Shown here one piece after another: positions 51,003 to 59,962 of a stretch of 64,000 nucleotides of DNA; position 1 is the first letter of the stretch; every line of letters starts with the position of its first letter. The stretch is taken from positions 1,984,001-2,048,000 of the forward strand of contig NZ_JAODVR010000001.1 of assembly GCF_025399835.1 (NCBI RefSeq), in the 5' to 3' direction. The stretch is from Haloarchaeobius sp. HME9146 (GTDB lineage: Archaea; Halobacteriota; Halobacteria; Halobacteriales; Natrialbaceae). The notes below the pieces were generated by a model. It ran no database searches. It was not told the origin of the DNA and saw only the letters and a list, made by a program, of their open reading frames with translations. Position numbers and translations under genes: made by a program.

Positions 51003-51767
51003 TCAGGAGAAGACGGCGAGACTCGACTGCAGGTCGCGCTCGGGTGCCCGCTCCTCGACGCCGTAGCCGACCAGGTCGCGGAGGTCGACGGCGTAGGTCG
51101 TGCCGGCGTTGTCCAGCACCAGCACCCGCCCTTTCACGCCGACGACCTCGCCGGCCAGGACGGTCTCGGCGACCGGCTGGACCGACAGGTCGAGGCCGTA
51201 GTCGAAGGTGAACGTCTCGATGGGGTCGAACCTCGCGAGGAGGTCGGTCCAGGCCGGTTCGTCGACCGTGGTTCCGAACCCGGCGAGTTTCGTGGGGACG
51301 CGGACCCGGTCCCGCAGGGGCACCTCCCGGGCGTGTTCGGCCTCCAGTTGCCGGGCGATGCGGCCGTCGGAGACGGTGTGGATGTGGGCGGCCCGGTCGG
51401 CCCCCTGCTCGCGGAGGCGCGTCTCCAGCCGCCACGAGCGGGTGACGCCGACCTTGAACGTGTCCGGGGCGAACGCGGCCAGATAGACCGCGTGTTCCTC
51501 CTCGCAGCTGTCGAGCGGTTTGTCGCAGTCGCCCGTACAGATTGCACACTGCCAGGTGCGCTGGTGCTGGTAGCAGTAGGGCGTCTCGTCGCGGTCGCAC
51601 GGGCGGTGTTCCTCGTCGGAGAGGGCACCCGCACACCAGCGGTCGCCCAGGGTGTACGCGAACTCGGCCCCCGGGTCGAGGCGCTGGCGGGTCGTCGTCC
51701 CGTCCTCGGCGAACACCAGGGCCGGCGCGCGCGACTCGCGCTCGGTCTCGTAGCCGACGATCTGCAC
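51003..51767 (-). CDS. DUF2797 zinc-binding protein
   Basis: A 254-aa protein with GTG start at 51767 (MQIVGYETERESRAPAL). Clustered Cys/His zinc ligands (CDRDETPYCYQHQRTWQCAI, CTGDCDKPLDSCEEEHAVY) lie near residues 57-95. The segment FKVGVTRSWRLETRLREQGA recalls a GIY-YIG-like strand-helix; DUF2797 is thought to be a nuclease-like fold but is unproven. C-terminal SH3-like strands follow. It is divergent from the RND/MMPL gene. Confidence 0.87.
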   Translation of the reverse strand: MQIVGYETERESRAPALVFAEDGTTTRQRLDPGAEFAYTLGDRWCAGALSDEEHRPCDRDETPYCYQHQRTWQCAICTGDCDKPLDSCEEEHAVYLAAFAPDTFKVGVTRSWRLETRLREQGADRAAHIHTVSDGRIARQLEAEHAREVPLRDRVRVPTKLAGFGTTVDEPAWTDLLARFDPIETFTFDYGLDLSVQPVAETVLAGEVVGVKGRVLVLDNAGTTYAVDLRDLVGYGVEERAPERDLQSSLAVFS

Positions 51768-51809
51768 ACGCCGAGGTAGCGCTGTTCGGGGTAAAGTCGT
51801 GTCGTTCGA

Positions 51810-51845
51810 CGAGTTATAATCTGAAAACGATTATACCCTAACTCG
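51810..51845. promoter_or_regulatory. Nested inverted repeat before the RND/MMPL exporter
   Basis: Inner perfect arms TATAATC-N7-GATTATA (51815-51835), with outer CGAGTT and AACTCG arms (51810-51815, 51840-51845) offset by a 4-nt insert on one side. It lies between the divergent DUF2797 and exporter genes, about 43-95 nt before their starts, beside a TATA-like TTTATCATAA. A repressor site is likely; efflux genes often have one. No TetR-like gene is adjacent. Confidence 0.5.
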
Positions 51846-51887
51846 TTTATCATAACGGTTTTCTATCGGACCGTCGAAGCGCGGAAT

Positions 51888-51941
51888 ATGACGACACATC
51901 AGTTCTCTCGGGTATCGCCCAGCGAGGTGGGCCCGACGTGA
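51888..51941 (+). CDS. Putative 17-aa leader ORF overlapping the exporter GTG start
   Basis: ATG 51888 to TGA 51939-51941, its stop overlapping the exporter GTG (GTGA). A TATA-like TTTTCTAT about 25 nt before the ATG would make it leaderless, while GAGGTG (51924-51929) inside it lies 8 nt before the GTG. The peptide is polar (His/Ser/Arg/Pro). Its layout matches the leader at 45218; coding status is unproven. Confidence 0.4.
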   Translation: MTTHQFSRVSPSEVGPT

Positions 51942-54520
51942 ACGCGGACCGCATCGCCGAGGCCATCGTCGAACACAGCAAGCTAGTCATCGTCCTCCTG
52001 TTCATCGCCACGCTCGTCGTCGGGAGCGGTGCCTCGCAGGTCGACCAGTCGGCCTCGATGGACAGCTTCCAGACCGAGACCGAGGCCGCGGACAAGCTGG
52101 AGTACATCGAGCAGAACTTCCGGACCGAGGGCCAGAACCGGACCACCGTCCAGGTCGTGGTCCGTGGCGACAACGTCCTGTCGAAGGAGTCGTTGCTCTC
52201 GACGTTGCGCTTCCAGCAGGCACTGTACGAGAACGAGACCGTCGACGGGACGCTCGCCGACACACCCGCGGTCGTCGACGTGTCCAACGCGGTCGCCATC
52301 GCGGCCATCCAGCGCGAGCGTGCCCAGGGTGGGCAAGCGGGGGACGGTTCCGGTGGCGCTGGCGAGGGTGGACAGGCACCGCCCGCAGCGCCCTCGCTCG
52401 ACGAACAGATATCGGCCGTCGAGTCCCTGAACGAGTCCGAGGTCGACAGCCTCGTCAGTGCAATCCTCGGCGACAGTTCGCAGGGCGGGGACGGCGGTGC
52501 CGCCCCCGGCGGTGACGCGCTCGCGCTCATGCCCATCGACTACGACCCCGGCTCGACCACCGCCGACGCCCGCGTGATGCTCGTCTTCCAGTCGGTCCCC
52601 GCGGAGTCTGGCGGGACCGACCTCCCCGAGGACGTGGCCGCGGGGCAACTCGCCGTGCAGGACATGGCCGAGGACGACCTCGGCAGCGACTCGTTCGTCT
52701 TCGGCATCGGTATCGTGAACGACGAGACGGGGCGGTCCATCGGTGACAGCTTCACCATCATCGGGCCGCTGGCACTGATCCTCGTCATCGTCACGCTGGT
52801 CATCGCCTACCGGGACCTCGTCGACATCGTCCTGAGTACCCTGGGCATCGGCCTCGTGCTCGTCTGGATGCAGGGGTTCATGGGCTGGGCCGGCATCGAC
52901 TTCTCGACGACGCTCATCGCGGTGCCCATCCTGCTCATCGGGCTGGCTATCGACTACGCCATCCACGTGTTCATGCGCCACCGCGAGGCGCGCGAGGAGG
53001 ACCCGGACGCCTCGGTCGGCGTGACGATGAAGCGGGCCCTCGCGGGCGTCGGCGTCGCCCTGGTCTGGGTGACGGTCACCACGTCCATCGGGTTCCTCTC
53101 GAACCTCTCCAGCCCGCTGCCACCGCTCCAGAACTTCGGGCTGACGAGTGCGGCCGGCATCGTCGCCGCGCTCTTCGTCTTCGGGGCGCTGATTCCCGCG
53201 CTCAAGGTCGAGGTCGACGGCCTGCTCGAACGGTTCGGGTTCGACCGGCGCAAGAAACCCTTCGGCGGGGAGGGCCGCGGGGTTGGCCGCCTGCTCGCCA
53301 TCGGGAGCATCGGCGCGAAGCGCGCCCCCATCGCAGTCCTGCTCGTCGCTCTCCTGCTCAGCGCGGGCGGGGCCTACGGCGCGACCCAGGTCGACACCAG
53401 CTTCGACCGGAGCGACTTCCTTACCGAGGAGCCGCCGGGCTGGATGAAGGAGTTACCGGAGCCGTTCTCGCCCGGCGAGTACAACATCAGACAGAACGCG
53501 GAGTACATCAACGGGAAGTTCCTCCAGCAGGACTCGTCCTCGAAGGCCGAGTTGCTCATCCAGGAATCGGGCGGGTCGATAACCGACCCGGACACCCTGG
53601 AACGTGTCCAGCAGGTGCGCGACCGGGTGCGCGACAGCGAGACCGTCATCACGCTCGCCGACGGGGAGCCCCGAATCGTCGGGCCGCTCTCGACCATCCA
53701 GCAGGTCGCCGCCCGGAACGACTCCTTCGCCGAGACGGTCGCAGACGCGGACACAGACGGTGACGGCGTCCCCGACCGGAACCTGCAGGCGGTCTACGAC
53801 CAGCTCTATCAGGTGTCGCCCGACGATGCTCGGCGCGTCATCGCCCGGGACGACGGCGAGTACGTCGCACTGCGCATGCAGGTCGCCATCCAGGGTGGCT
53901 CGCCGGTCCCGCAGGTCAGAGACGAGATGCAGGCCGCGGTCGAACCGGTCCAGGGCAACGGCCTCACCGCCACCGCGACCGGCCAGCCCGTCCTCACCGC
54001 CATCATCCAGGACGGACTGCTCGAGACGGTCGTCGTCACCCTCGTCGTCACGGTGCTGGCCGTGCTGGCGGTCCTCGTCATCGGGTACCGGCTCTTCACC
54101 GGGTACGGGTCGCTCGGGGCCGTCACCCTCCTCCCCGTCGTCCTCTCCCTGGCGTGGGTGCTGGGGGCGATGTGGCTCCTGAAGATCCCGTTCAACGCCC
54201 AGACCGCGCTCATCACCAGTTTGGGAATCGGCCTCGGCGTCGACTACAGCATCCACATGTCCGAGCGCTTCACCGACGAACTCGAGCGACTGGGAAGCGT
54301 CGACGACGCGGTCTCGGCCACCGTCGGCGGGACCGGCGGCGCGCTCCTCGGGAGTGCCGTGACGACGGCGTCCGGGTTCTCGGTGCTCGCGCTCGCCATC
54401 GTCCCGTCGCTCCAGCGCTTCGGTATCGTCATCGGCCTCGCCATCGTATTCGCGTTCGTGGCGGCGGTCCTCGTCTTCCCGAGCCTGCTGGTGCTCTGGG
54501 GTCGCGCCGTCCCCGAGTGA
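51938..54520 (+). CDS. RND/MMPL-family exporter (HAE3-like)
   Basis: An 860-aa protein with the RND two-repeat plan: TM1 near 13-33, an extracellular domain, a TM2-6 bundle near 270-425 (GIDFSTTLIAVPILLIGLAI with charged helix residues), TM7 near 465-485, a second loop with an acidic TDGDGVPDRN segment, and TM8-12 near 695-855 (SLGIGLGVDYSIHMSERF). Asp in GLAIDYAIHVF and GLGVDYSIHM fit proton-coupling sites. It may export lipids, hopanoid-like or hydrophobic compounds; the substrate is unknown. It starts with GTG after an internal SD. Note the Gly-rich, low-complexity insert near 128-152. Confidence 0.92.
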   Translation: MNADRIAEAIVEHSKLVIVLLFIATLVVGSGASQVDQSASMDSFQTETEAADKLEYIEQNFRTEGQNRTTVQVVVRGDNVLSKESLLSTLRFQQALYENETVDGTLADTPAVVDVSNAVAIAAIQRERAQGGQAGDGSGGAGEGGQAPPAAPSLDEQISAVESLNESEVDSLVSAILGDSSQGGDGGAAPGGDALALMPIDYDPGSTTADARVMLVFQSVPAESGGTDLPEDVAAGQLAVQDMAEDDLGSDSFVFGIGIVNDETGRSIGDSFTIIGPLALILVIVTLVIAYRDLVDIVLSTLGIGLVLVWMQGFMGWAGIDFSTTLIAVPILLIGLAIDYAIHVFMRHREAREEDPDASVGVTMKRALAGVGVALVWVTVTTSIGFLSNLSSPLPPLQNFGLTSAAGIVAALFVFGALIPALKVEVDGLLERFGFDRRKKPFGGEGRGVGRLLAIGSIGAKRAPIAVLLVALLLSAGGAYGATQVDTSFDRSDFLTEEPPGWMKELPEPFSPGEYNIRQNAEYINGKFLQQDSSSKAELLIQESGGSITDPDTLERVQQVRDRVRDSETVITLADGEPRIVGPLSTIQQVAARNDSFAETVADADTDGDGVPDRNLQAVYDQLYQVSPDDARRVIARDDGEYVALRMQVAIQGGSPVPQVRDEMQAAVEPVQGNGLTATATGQPVLTAIIQDGLLETVVVTLVVTVLAVLAVLVIGYRLFTGYGSLGAVTLLPVVLSLAWVLGAMWLLKIPFNAQTALITSLGIGLGVDYSIHMSERFTDELERLGSVDDAVSATVGGTGGALLGSAVTTASGFSVLALAIVPSLQRFGIVIGLAIVFAFVAAVLVFPSLLVLWGRAVPE

Positions 54521-54526
54521 GGCCGC

Positions 54527-55177
54527 CTACTTCGCGACCGGAATCCTGACCAGGTCGTCGTCCAGCCACTCCGGGTCGCTCCCGAGGAACGCCCCGACGC
54601 GCTGGACGTACTCTTCGTCGTCCATCCCCAGAGTCCCCTTCGACATGTCCAGCGTCACGGCGTCGAGATGGTCGAGGACCTCGTCGTCGCCGGCCATCAC
54701 GGACATGAACTCGTCGGGGGCGACCGGTTCACCGGCCTTCAGACGGGCGGCGACCGAGTCCAGTTCCTCCCGGCGCTCGACCTGCACGTCGAGGGAGACG
54801 GTCACGTCGACCGTCGTTCCGAAGCCTTCGGCGGCGTAGGCCTCCTCTGCCCGCGTGATGGCCGGGGCGAGCACGTGCTCGAAGTCCATGCCGGTCTCTT
54901 TCAGCCCCATGTAGCTGAACGCCAGCATCCCGACAAGGCCGTACTCGAAGGCGGGGTCGTCCAGGCCCTTCTCGAATATCTGGCGACGGTCCTTGCGCTC
55001 TAAGTTCCGGATCAGCAGGTAGAAGTCCACGATGCCGTTCGTCACCCGGTTGCGGATGCGCGCCTCGGCGTTGCGCTTCGACTGCTCGTGTGTCATCTCG
55101 GTCAACCCGAGCAGGTACTCGCGGTCCGCCGGGGACAGGAAGCCGCGGGGTCGGTCGGGCTCGAACTCCATCTCCAT
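54527..55177 (-). CDS. Uncharacterised haloarchaeal protein (216 aa)
   Basis: A soluble acidic protein starting MEMEFEPDRPRGFLSPADRE. The N-terminal third (LLGLTEMTHEQSKRNAEAR, IRNRVTNGIVDFYLLIRNLE) is helical and looks like the conserved part; the remainder is alpha/beta with DVTVSLDVQVERREELDSV. No catalytic motif is recognised. It is widely found in haloarchaea by general pattern, but I cannot name a family. It stops 6 nt from the convergent exporter stop. Confidence 0.8.
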   Translation of the reverse strand: MEMEFEPDRPRGFLSPADREYLLGLTEMTHEQSKRNAEARIRNRVTNGIVDFYLLIRNLERKDRRQIFEKGLDDPAFEYGLVGMLAFSYMGLKETGMDFEHVLAPAITRAEEAYAAEGFGTTVDVTVSLDVQVERREELDSVAARLKAGEPVAPDEFMSVMAGDDEVLDHLDAVTLDMSKGTLGMDDEEYVQRVGAFLGSDPEWLDDDLVRIPVAK

Positions 55178-55264
55178 AGATAGCTTCCGGTTATGCCGAC
55201 GGCGGATATAGATGTGCCGGGTTCACGGACAAAACCTATGTCGCCCCCGACAGTACCCCGCCGT

Positions 55265-55600
55265 ATGTCACTCTCGGGCACACTCGAGGCGGCGTCGACA
55301 GCCGACGGTGTTACGTTCACGTTCACCGTCGAGAACACCGGTAGCGACCCCGTCGAACTCCAGTTCTCCGATGGCCAGACCCACGACGTGCTCGTCATCG
55401 AAGACGAGGACACCCAGGTCTGGTGCTGGAGCGAGGGCCAGATGTTCATGCAGATGCTCCAGCAAGAGACCATCCCACCGGGCGACCACGTCACCTACGA
55501 GTGCGTCTGGGAGGACCCCGAGCCCGGGGAGTACGTCGCCGAGGCGTTCCTGTCGGCGTCGAATTCGGACTGCGAGGCGTCGGCGGAGTTCTCTGTCTAG
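55265..55600 (+). CDS. BsuPI-related intracellular protease-inhibitor-like protein
   Basis: A 111-aa beta-sandwich protein: FTFTVENTGSDPVELQFSDG near residues 18-37, VWCWSEGQMFMQML, the IPPGDHVTYECVW segment and PGEYVAEAFL, as in BsuPI (PF12690) intracellular subtilisin inhibitors. No signal peptide is visible from ATG 55265. Its position, just before three subtilase genes, invites the idea that it restrains them, but these proteases are Tat-secreted, so the link is inference. An upstream ATG at 55193 would add a Pro/Thr-rich tail and is rejected. Confidence 0.8.
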   Translation: MSLSGTLEAASTADGVTFTFTVENTGSDPVELQFSDGQTHDVLVIEDEDTQVWCWSEGQMFMQMLQQETIPPGDHVTYECVWEDPEPGEYVAEAFLSASNSDCEASAEFSV

Positions 55601-55865
55601 GCGGTCACGCCGGCGCTGTCGCGCGCCGGATCTCGAACCCACAGCGCGGTCGATTTTCCGGTGATTCTATCTGGTTCGTCTCCGGAGCAGCCACGCAGAC
55701 GTGGAATGTTTCTGGCAAGTATTGCGATTTATTTTCTAAATTAGCTAGTCGAATATGAATCAATAGCGAGTAGAATTAGCGATTAGAAGTATTATTGTTA
55801 AATCTAGTGGCCGTTCGAGGCAGAACCCAAACTATATGTACCCGATGGTGATTACCGTTGGCTGG

Positions 55866-57056
55866 ATGTCTGACAAAGACTCACAACCGTCACGGCGTAC
55901 CATCCTGCAAGCGACCACCGGCGCTCTCGCGAGCGCGGGCATCGTCGGCCTCAGTTCGGCCAAGCCGGCCGACAAGGTCGAGGTGAACGTCGGGTTCGAC
56001 GGCCCGAGCGGACGCAACGCCACGCTCAGCGCGGCTGACGACGTCGTCCGCGAGTTCAACTTCGACGCCGCCACGATCCAGCTGCCGAAGAAGGGGGCGG
56101 AGGCGCTCGCACGGAACCCCAACATCCGTTACGTCGAAGAGAACGGGACCATGCACGCCCTCGCCGAGACGGAGGGCTGGGGCATCGACCGCGTCGACGC
56201 CGACGTGGCACACGCCAACGGCGAGACAGGGTCGGGCGCCGACATCGCCATCCTCGACACGGGTATCGACTCGGACCACCCCGACCTGCAGGCCAACATC
56301 GGCTCGGGCAAATCCTTCGTCTCCTGTAGCACGAAAGGTGGCTGTCGTTTCGGTGCGAAGCCCGCCGACAACACCTGCTACCAGTCCTGGGACGACGACA
56401 ACAACCACGGGACCCACTGTGCCGGCATCGCGAACGCGGTCGACAACACCGAGGGCGTCATCGGCGTCTCCACGGAGGCGACCCTGCACGCCGTGAAGGT
56501 CCTCGACAAGTGTGGCTCCGGCTCGTTCTCCGACATCGCCGCCGGTGTCGAGTACGTCGCCGACCAGGGCTGGGACGTCGGGAGCATGAGCCTCGGTGCC
56601 TCCTCGGGCTCCTCGGCGCTCCGTGACGCCTGCCAGTACGCCGTGAACGCGGGCGTGTTGCTCGTCGGTGCGGCGGGTAACTCCGGCCCGTGTACCGACT
56701 GTGTCGGCTACCCGGCCGCCTACCCCGAGGTCATGGCCGTCTCTTCCACCGCCTCCGACGACACCCTCTCGGACTTCTCCTCGACGGGACCGGAGGTCGA
56801 GATCGCCGCACCCGGGACGGACATCTACTCCTCCGTCGCGTCCAACGGCGGCTACGACACCTACTCGGGCACCTCGATGGCGACGCCGCACGTCGCCGGC
56901 GCTGCCGGCCTGCTGATGGCCAACGGCTACACGGCTTCCGAGGCGCGCGACCAGCTGACGAGCACGGCCGAGGACATCGGCCTCTCCTCGAACGAGTCCG
57001 GTGCCGGCCTGCTCGACGCTGCTGCCTCGCTCGGCCTCGACTCCTCGGACAACTGA
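55866..57056 (+). CDS. Tat-exported S8 serine protease (halolysin-like), copy 1
   Basis: A 396-aa protein with a twin-arginine signal (SRRTILQATTGALASAGIVG), an I9 propeptide (KVEVNVGFDGPSGRN through NIRYVEENG, about 37-94) and a subtilase domain. Catalytic D131 (AILDTGIDSD), H181 (NNHGTHCAG), N272 (GNSGPCTD) and S337 (GTSMATPHVAG) are all present. Several Cys pairs fit disulfides. There is no C-terminal PPC extension, unlike classical halolysins. An AT-rich promoter island (about 55730-55835) precedes it, with a TATA-like CTATATG near 55829. Extra insertion: a CRFGAKPADNTCY loop. Confidence 0.95.
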   Translation: MSDKDSQPSRRTILQATTGALASAGIVGLSSAKPADKVEVNVGFDGPSGRNATLSAADDVVREFNFDAATIQLPKKGAEALARNPNIRYVEENGTMHALAETEGWGIDRVDADVAHANGETGSGADIAILDTGIDSDHPDLQANIGSGKSFVSCSTKGGCRFGAKPADNTCYQSWDDDNNHGTHCAGIANAVDNTEGVIGVSTEATLHAVKVLDKCGSGSFSDIAAGVEYVADQGWDVGSMSLGASSGSSALRDACQYAVNAGVLLVGAAGNSGPCTDCVGYPAAYPEVMAVSSTASDDTLSDFSSTGPEVEIAAPGTDIYSSVASNGGYDTYSGTSMATPHVAGAAGLLMANGYTASEARDQLTSTAEDIGLSSNESGAGLLDAAASLGLDSSDN

Positions 57057-57169
57057 ACTTTCACTGGTCCCCTCTTCTGCGGTCGTGTTGGTGTTCTAAC
57101 CAGTAGCTGGCGGTGTACTCTCCAGGAATCCAAAATATTAATTACCAACGGTGTGTGGTACATGTTGTC

Positions 57170-58402
57170 ATGTCACGAAAGGAGGGGCGTGTCACGAGGC
57201 GCAGATTGCTCAAGACGACAGGGGGGACCCTGACCGCGGCGTCGCTCACAGGGCTGTCACAGGCAGCCGCCGGCGACACCGTCGAGGTCAACGTCGGGTT
57301 CGACGGCCCGAGTGGCCAGCGCGCCGTCGAACGGGCCGCATCCTCGGTCACACGTCGGTTCGCGTTCGATGCGATGACCGTGGAACTGCCAGCGAAGGCG
57401 GTCAGTGCGCTCGACCGCAATCCGAACATCCGCTACGTCGAGAAGAACGGGCTGATGCACGCCATCCCGAACCGACCGGGAACCCGCGCGCCACCAGGCG
57501 CGTGCTCGCCCTGGCCGAGCTGCGATGACGATGGCGGCGGCGGTGACACCAGCCAGACCCTGCCGTGGGGGATCGACCGGGTGGATGCCGAGGTCGCGCA
57601 CGCGAACGGGGACACGGGCGCTGGTGCCGACATCGCAATCATCGACAGCGGTATCGATGCCGACCACCCCGACCTGGAGGCCAACCTCGGGACGGGGAAG
57701 GCGTTCGTCAGTTGCCGCGGCGGCAGCTGCACCACGAGCTGGGACGACGACAACGACCACGGCACGCACTGTGCCGGCATCGCGGGCGCGGACGACAACT
57801 CCCAGGGTGTGGTCGGGGTCTCGACGGAGGCCACCCTCCACGCGGTCAAGGTCCTCGACAAGCGCGGGTCGGGGAGCTTCTCCGACGTGGCTGCCGGTAT
57901 CGAGTACGTCGCCGACCAGGGCTGGGACGTCGGGAGCATGAGTCTCGGTGCCTCCTCCGGTTCGCAGGCCGTGAAGGATGCGTGTACCTACGCCGACAGC
58001 AAGGGCGTCCTGCTCATCGCGGCGGCTGGCAACTCCGGGCCGTGCTCCGACTGTGTGGGGTACCCGGCGGCCTACTCCGAGGTCGTCGCCGTGTCCTCGA
58101 CGAACGACTCGGACGGGCTATCGTCGTTCTCCTCGACGGGGCCGGAGGTCGAGATCGCCGCGCCCGGCTCGTCCATCTACTCGACGGTGCCCGGCGGCTA
58201 CGACACCTTCTCCGGGACCTCGATGGCGTGCCCGCACGTCTCCGGGGCGGCCGGACAGCTCATGGCGACCGGCAGCTCGAACGACAACGCGCGCTCGACC
58301 CTGAAGAGCGCGGCAGAGGACATCGGGCTCGCCAGCAACGAGTCCGGGGCCGGCCTCCTCGACGTCGCCGCCGCACTGAATCTCGACTCGTCGGACAACT
58401 GA
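57170..58402 (+). CDS. Tat-exported S8 serine protease, copy 2
   Basis: A 410-aa protein with Tat signal TRRRLLKTTGGTLTAASLTG, I9 propeptide, then an inserted Cys/Trp/Pro-Gly linker (PPGACSPWPSCDDDGGGGD, about 108-126) before the catalytic domain. Catalytic D159 (here IIDSGID), H197 and S351 (SGTSMACPHVSG) are intact. AT-rich promoter (about 57130-57150), TATA-like AAATATTAATTA about 30 nt before the ATG at 57170. A hairpin plus T-tract terminator follows. Confidence 0.95.
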   Translation: MSRKEGRVTRRRLLKTTGGTLTAASLTGLSQAAAGDTVEVNVGFDGPSGQRAVERAASSVTRRFAFDAMTVELPAKAVSALDRNPNIRYVEKNGLMHAIPNRPGTRAPPGACSPWPSCDDDGGGGDTSQTLPWGIDRVDAEVAHANGDTGAGADIAIIDSGIDADHPDLEANLGTGKAFVSCRGGSCTTSWDDDNDHGTHCAGIAGADDNSQGVVGVSTEATLHAVKVLDKRGSGSFSDVAAGIEYVADQGWDVGSMSLGASSGSQAVKDACTYADSKGVLLIAAAGNSGPCSDCVGYPAAYSEVVAVSSTNDSDGLSSFSSTGPEVEIAAPGSSIYSTVPGGYDTFSGTSMACPHVSGAAGQLMATGSSNDNARSTLKSAAEDIGLASNESGAGLLDVAAALNLDSSDN

Positions 58403-58441
58403 GACCGGCACGAGCCAGCGACCAGACCGACACGGTCGCAC

Positions 58442-58496
58442 CAGCCGCCTCGGCTGCTGGTTCGCCTGGCAAGGTTTTTTCCAGAGGTTTATTTTT
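58442..58496 (+). terminator. Stem-loop plus T-tracts after protease copy 2
   Basis: CAGCCG-CCT-CGGCTG stem (58442-58456), followed by T6 (58475-58480) and T5 (58492-58496). Archaeal termination needs mainly the T-tracts, so the hairpin may be secondary. Confidence 0.55.
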
Positions 58497-58631
58497 GGAA
58501 GAACTAGTTTTCGGGCCGAAGAGACGATGACGATAGTATTCCAACACTCCTTATTACAAAATTATCTAAATTGTATGGCTAATTTCACGGTTAGAACAAA
58601 AGTTTTAATTGTAGGTGGGGTCTCGTCAACG

Positions 58632-59888
58632 ATGGACATGGCAGACAACAACAGTCAGATGTCGCGGCGGCGGCTGCTGAAAACCACGGGTGGGGCACTC
58701 ACGGCGACGGGAATCGTCGGCATGACACAGGCGAAGGCCGGAGCAGGTGGCGACTTCGTCGAGGTAAACGTCGGGTTCGACGGTGCACGGGGTCGTGCAC
58801 GGGCCGAGAAGGCGGCCAAGAGCGTCAACCGACGCTTCAACTTCGATGCGATGACCATCGAGGTCCCGGAGAAGGCAGTGAAAGGGCTGCAGAAGAACCC
58901 GAACATCCGCTACGTCGAACCGAACGGCCGGATGTTCGCCATCCCGCACCAGCCGAGCACGTACAAGCCCCCGGGCAAGTGTAGCCCGTGGCCGGACTGC
59001 AAGGACTCCGACGGCGGTGGCGGCGGCGACACGAGTCAGACCCTGCCGTGGGGCATCGACCGCGTCGACGCCGAGGTCGCACACGCCAACGGGAACACGG
59101 GCGCCGGTGCCGACATCGCCATCCTCGACACGGGGATCGACTCGGACCACCCCGACCTCCAGGCCAACCTCGGCTCTGGTACCGCGTTCGCGAAGTGCAA
59201 GGGCAAGAGCTGCAACTACGACTGGGACGACGACAACGAGCACGGCACGCACTGTGCCGGTATCGCGGGTGCGGACGACAACTCCCAGGGTGTGGTGGGT
59301 GTCTCCACCGAGGCGACCCTGCACGCCGTCAAGGTCCTCGACAGCCGCGGGTCCGGGTCGTTCTCCGACATCGCCGCCGGTGTCGAGTACGTCGCCGACC
59401 AGGGCTGGGACGTCGCCAGCATGAGCCTGGGCGGTTCCTCGGGCTCCTCGGCGCTCCGTGACGCGGTCCAGTACGCCGACAGCAAGGGCGTCCTGCTCAT
59501 CGCGGCGGCTGGCAACTCCGGTCCGTGTACCGACTGTGTCGGCTACCCGGCCGCCTACCCCGAGGTCGTCGCCGTGGGCTCGACGAACTCCTCGGACGAC
59601 CTCTCGTCGTTCTCCTCGACCGGTTCCGAGGTCGAGATCGCTGCGCCCGGTTCGGACATCTTCTCGACCGTCCCCGGCGGCAGCTACGACACGTTCTCGG
59701 GCACCTCGATGGCCTGCCCGACGGTCTCCGGTGCCGCGGGCCAGCTGATGGCCGATGGCGCGTCCGCCTCGCAGGCACGCGACACGCTCACCAGCTCGGC
59801 CGAGGACATCGGCCTCGCCTCGAACGAGTCCGGTGCCGGCCTCCTCGACGTCGCCGCCGCACTGAACCTCGACTCGTCGAACAACTGA
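58632..59888 (+). CDS. Tat-exported S8 serine protease, copy 3
   Basis: A 418-aa protein from ATG 58632 (an ATG two codons later is also possible). Tat signal SRRRLLKTTGGALTATGIVG, I9 propeptide, the same Cys-containing linker as copy 2 (PPGKCSPWPDCKDSDGGGGG), catalytic D166, H204, N near 296 and S359. In the Ser motif the residue after Pro is Thr instead of the usual His (GTSMACPTVSG), which is not catalytic but unusual. An AT-rich upstream region has a TATA-like TTTTAATTG about 27 nt before the ATG. Closest to copy 2. Confidence 0.95.
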   Translation: MDMADNNSQMSRRRLLKTTGGALTATGIVGMTQAKAGAGGDFVEVNVGFDGARGRARAEKAAKSVNRRFNFDAMTIEVPEKAVKGLQKNPNIRYVEPNGRMFAIPHQPSTYKPPGKCSPWPDCKDSDGGGGGDTSQTLPWGIDRVDAEVAHANGNTGAGADIAILDTGIDSDHPDLQANLGSGTAFAKCKGKSCNYDWDDDNEHGTHCAGIAGADDNSQGVVGVSTEATLHAVKVLDSRGSGSFSDIAAGVEYVADQGWDVASMSLGGSSGSSALRDAVQYADSKGVLLIAAAGNSGPCTDCVGYPAAYPEVVAVGSTNSSDDLSSFSSTGSEVEIAAPGSDIFSTVPGGSYDTFSGTSMACPTVSGAAGQLMADGASASQARDTLTSSAEDIGLASNESGAGLLDVAAALNLDSSNN

Positions 59889-59962
59889 ACGACTCGACGG
59901 TTCGGCGACCCTTCGACACTCCCCGGCCTTTCTGCCGTTTCGCTGTTCGCCGAGCGGTACTC

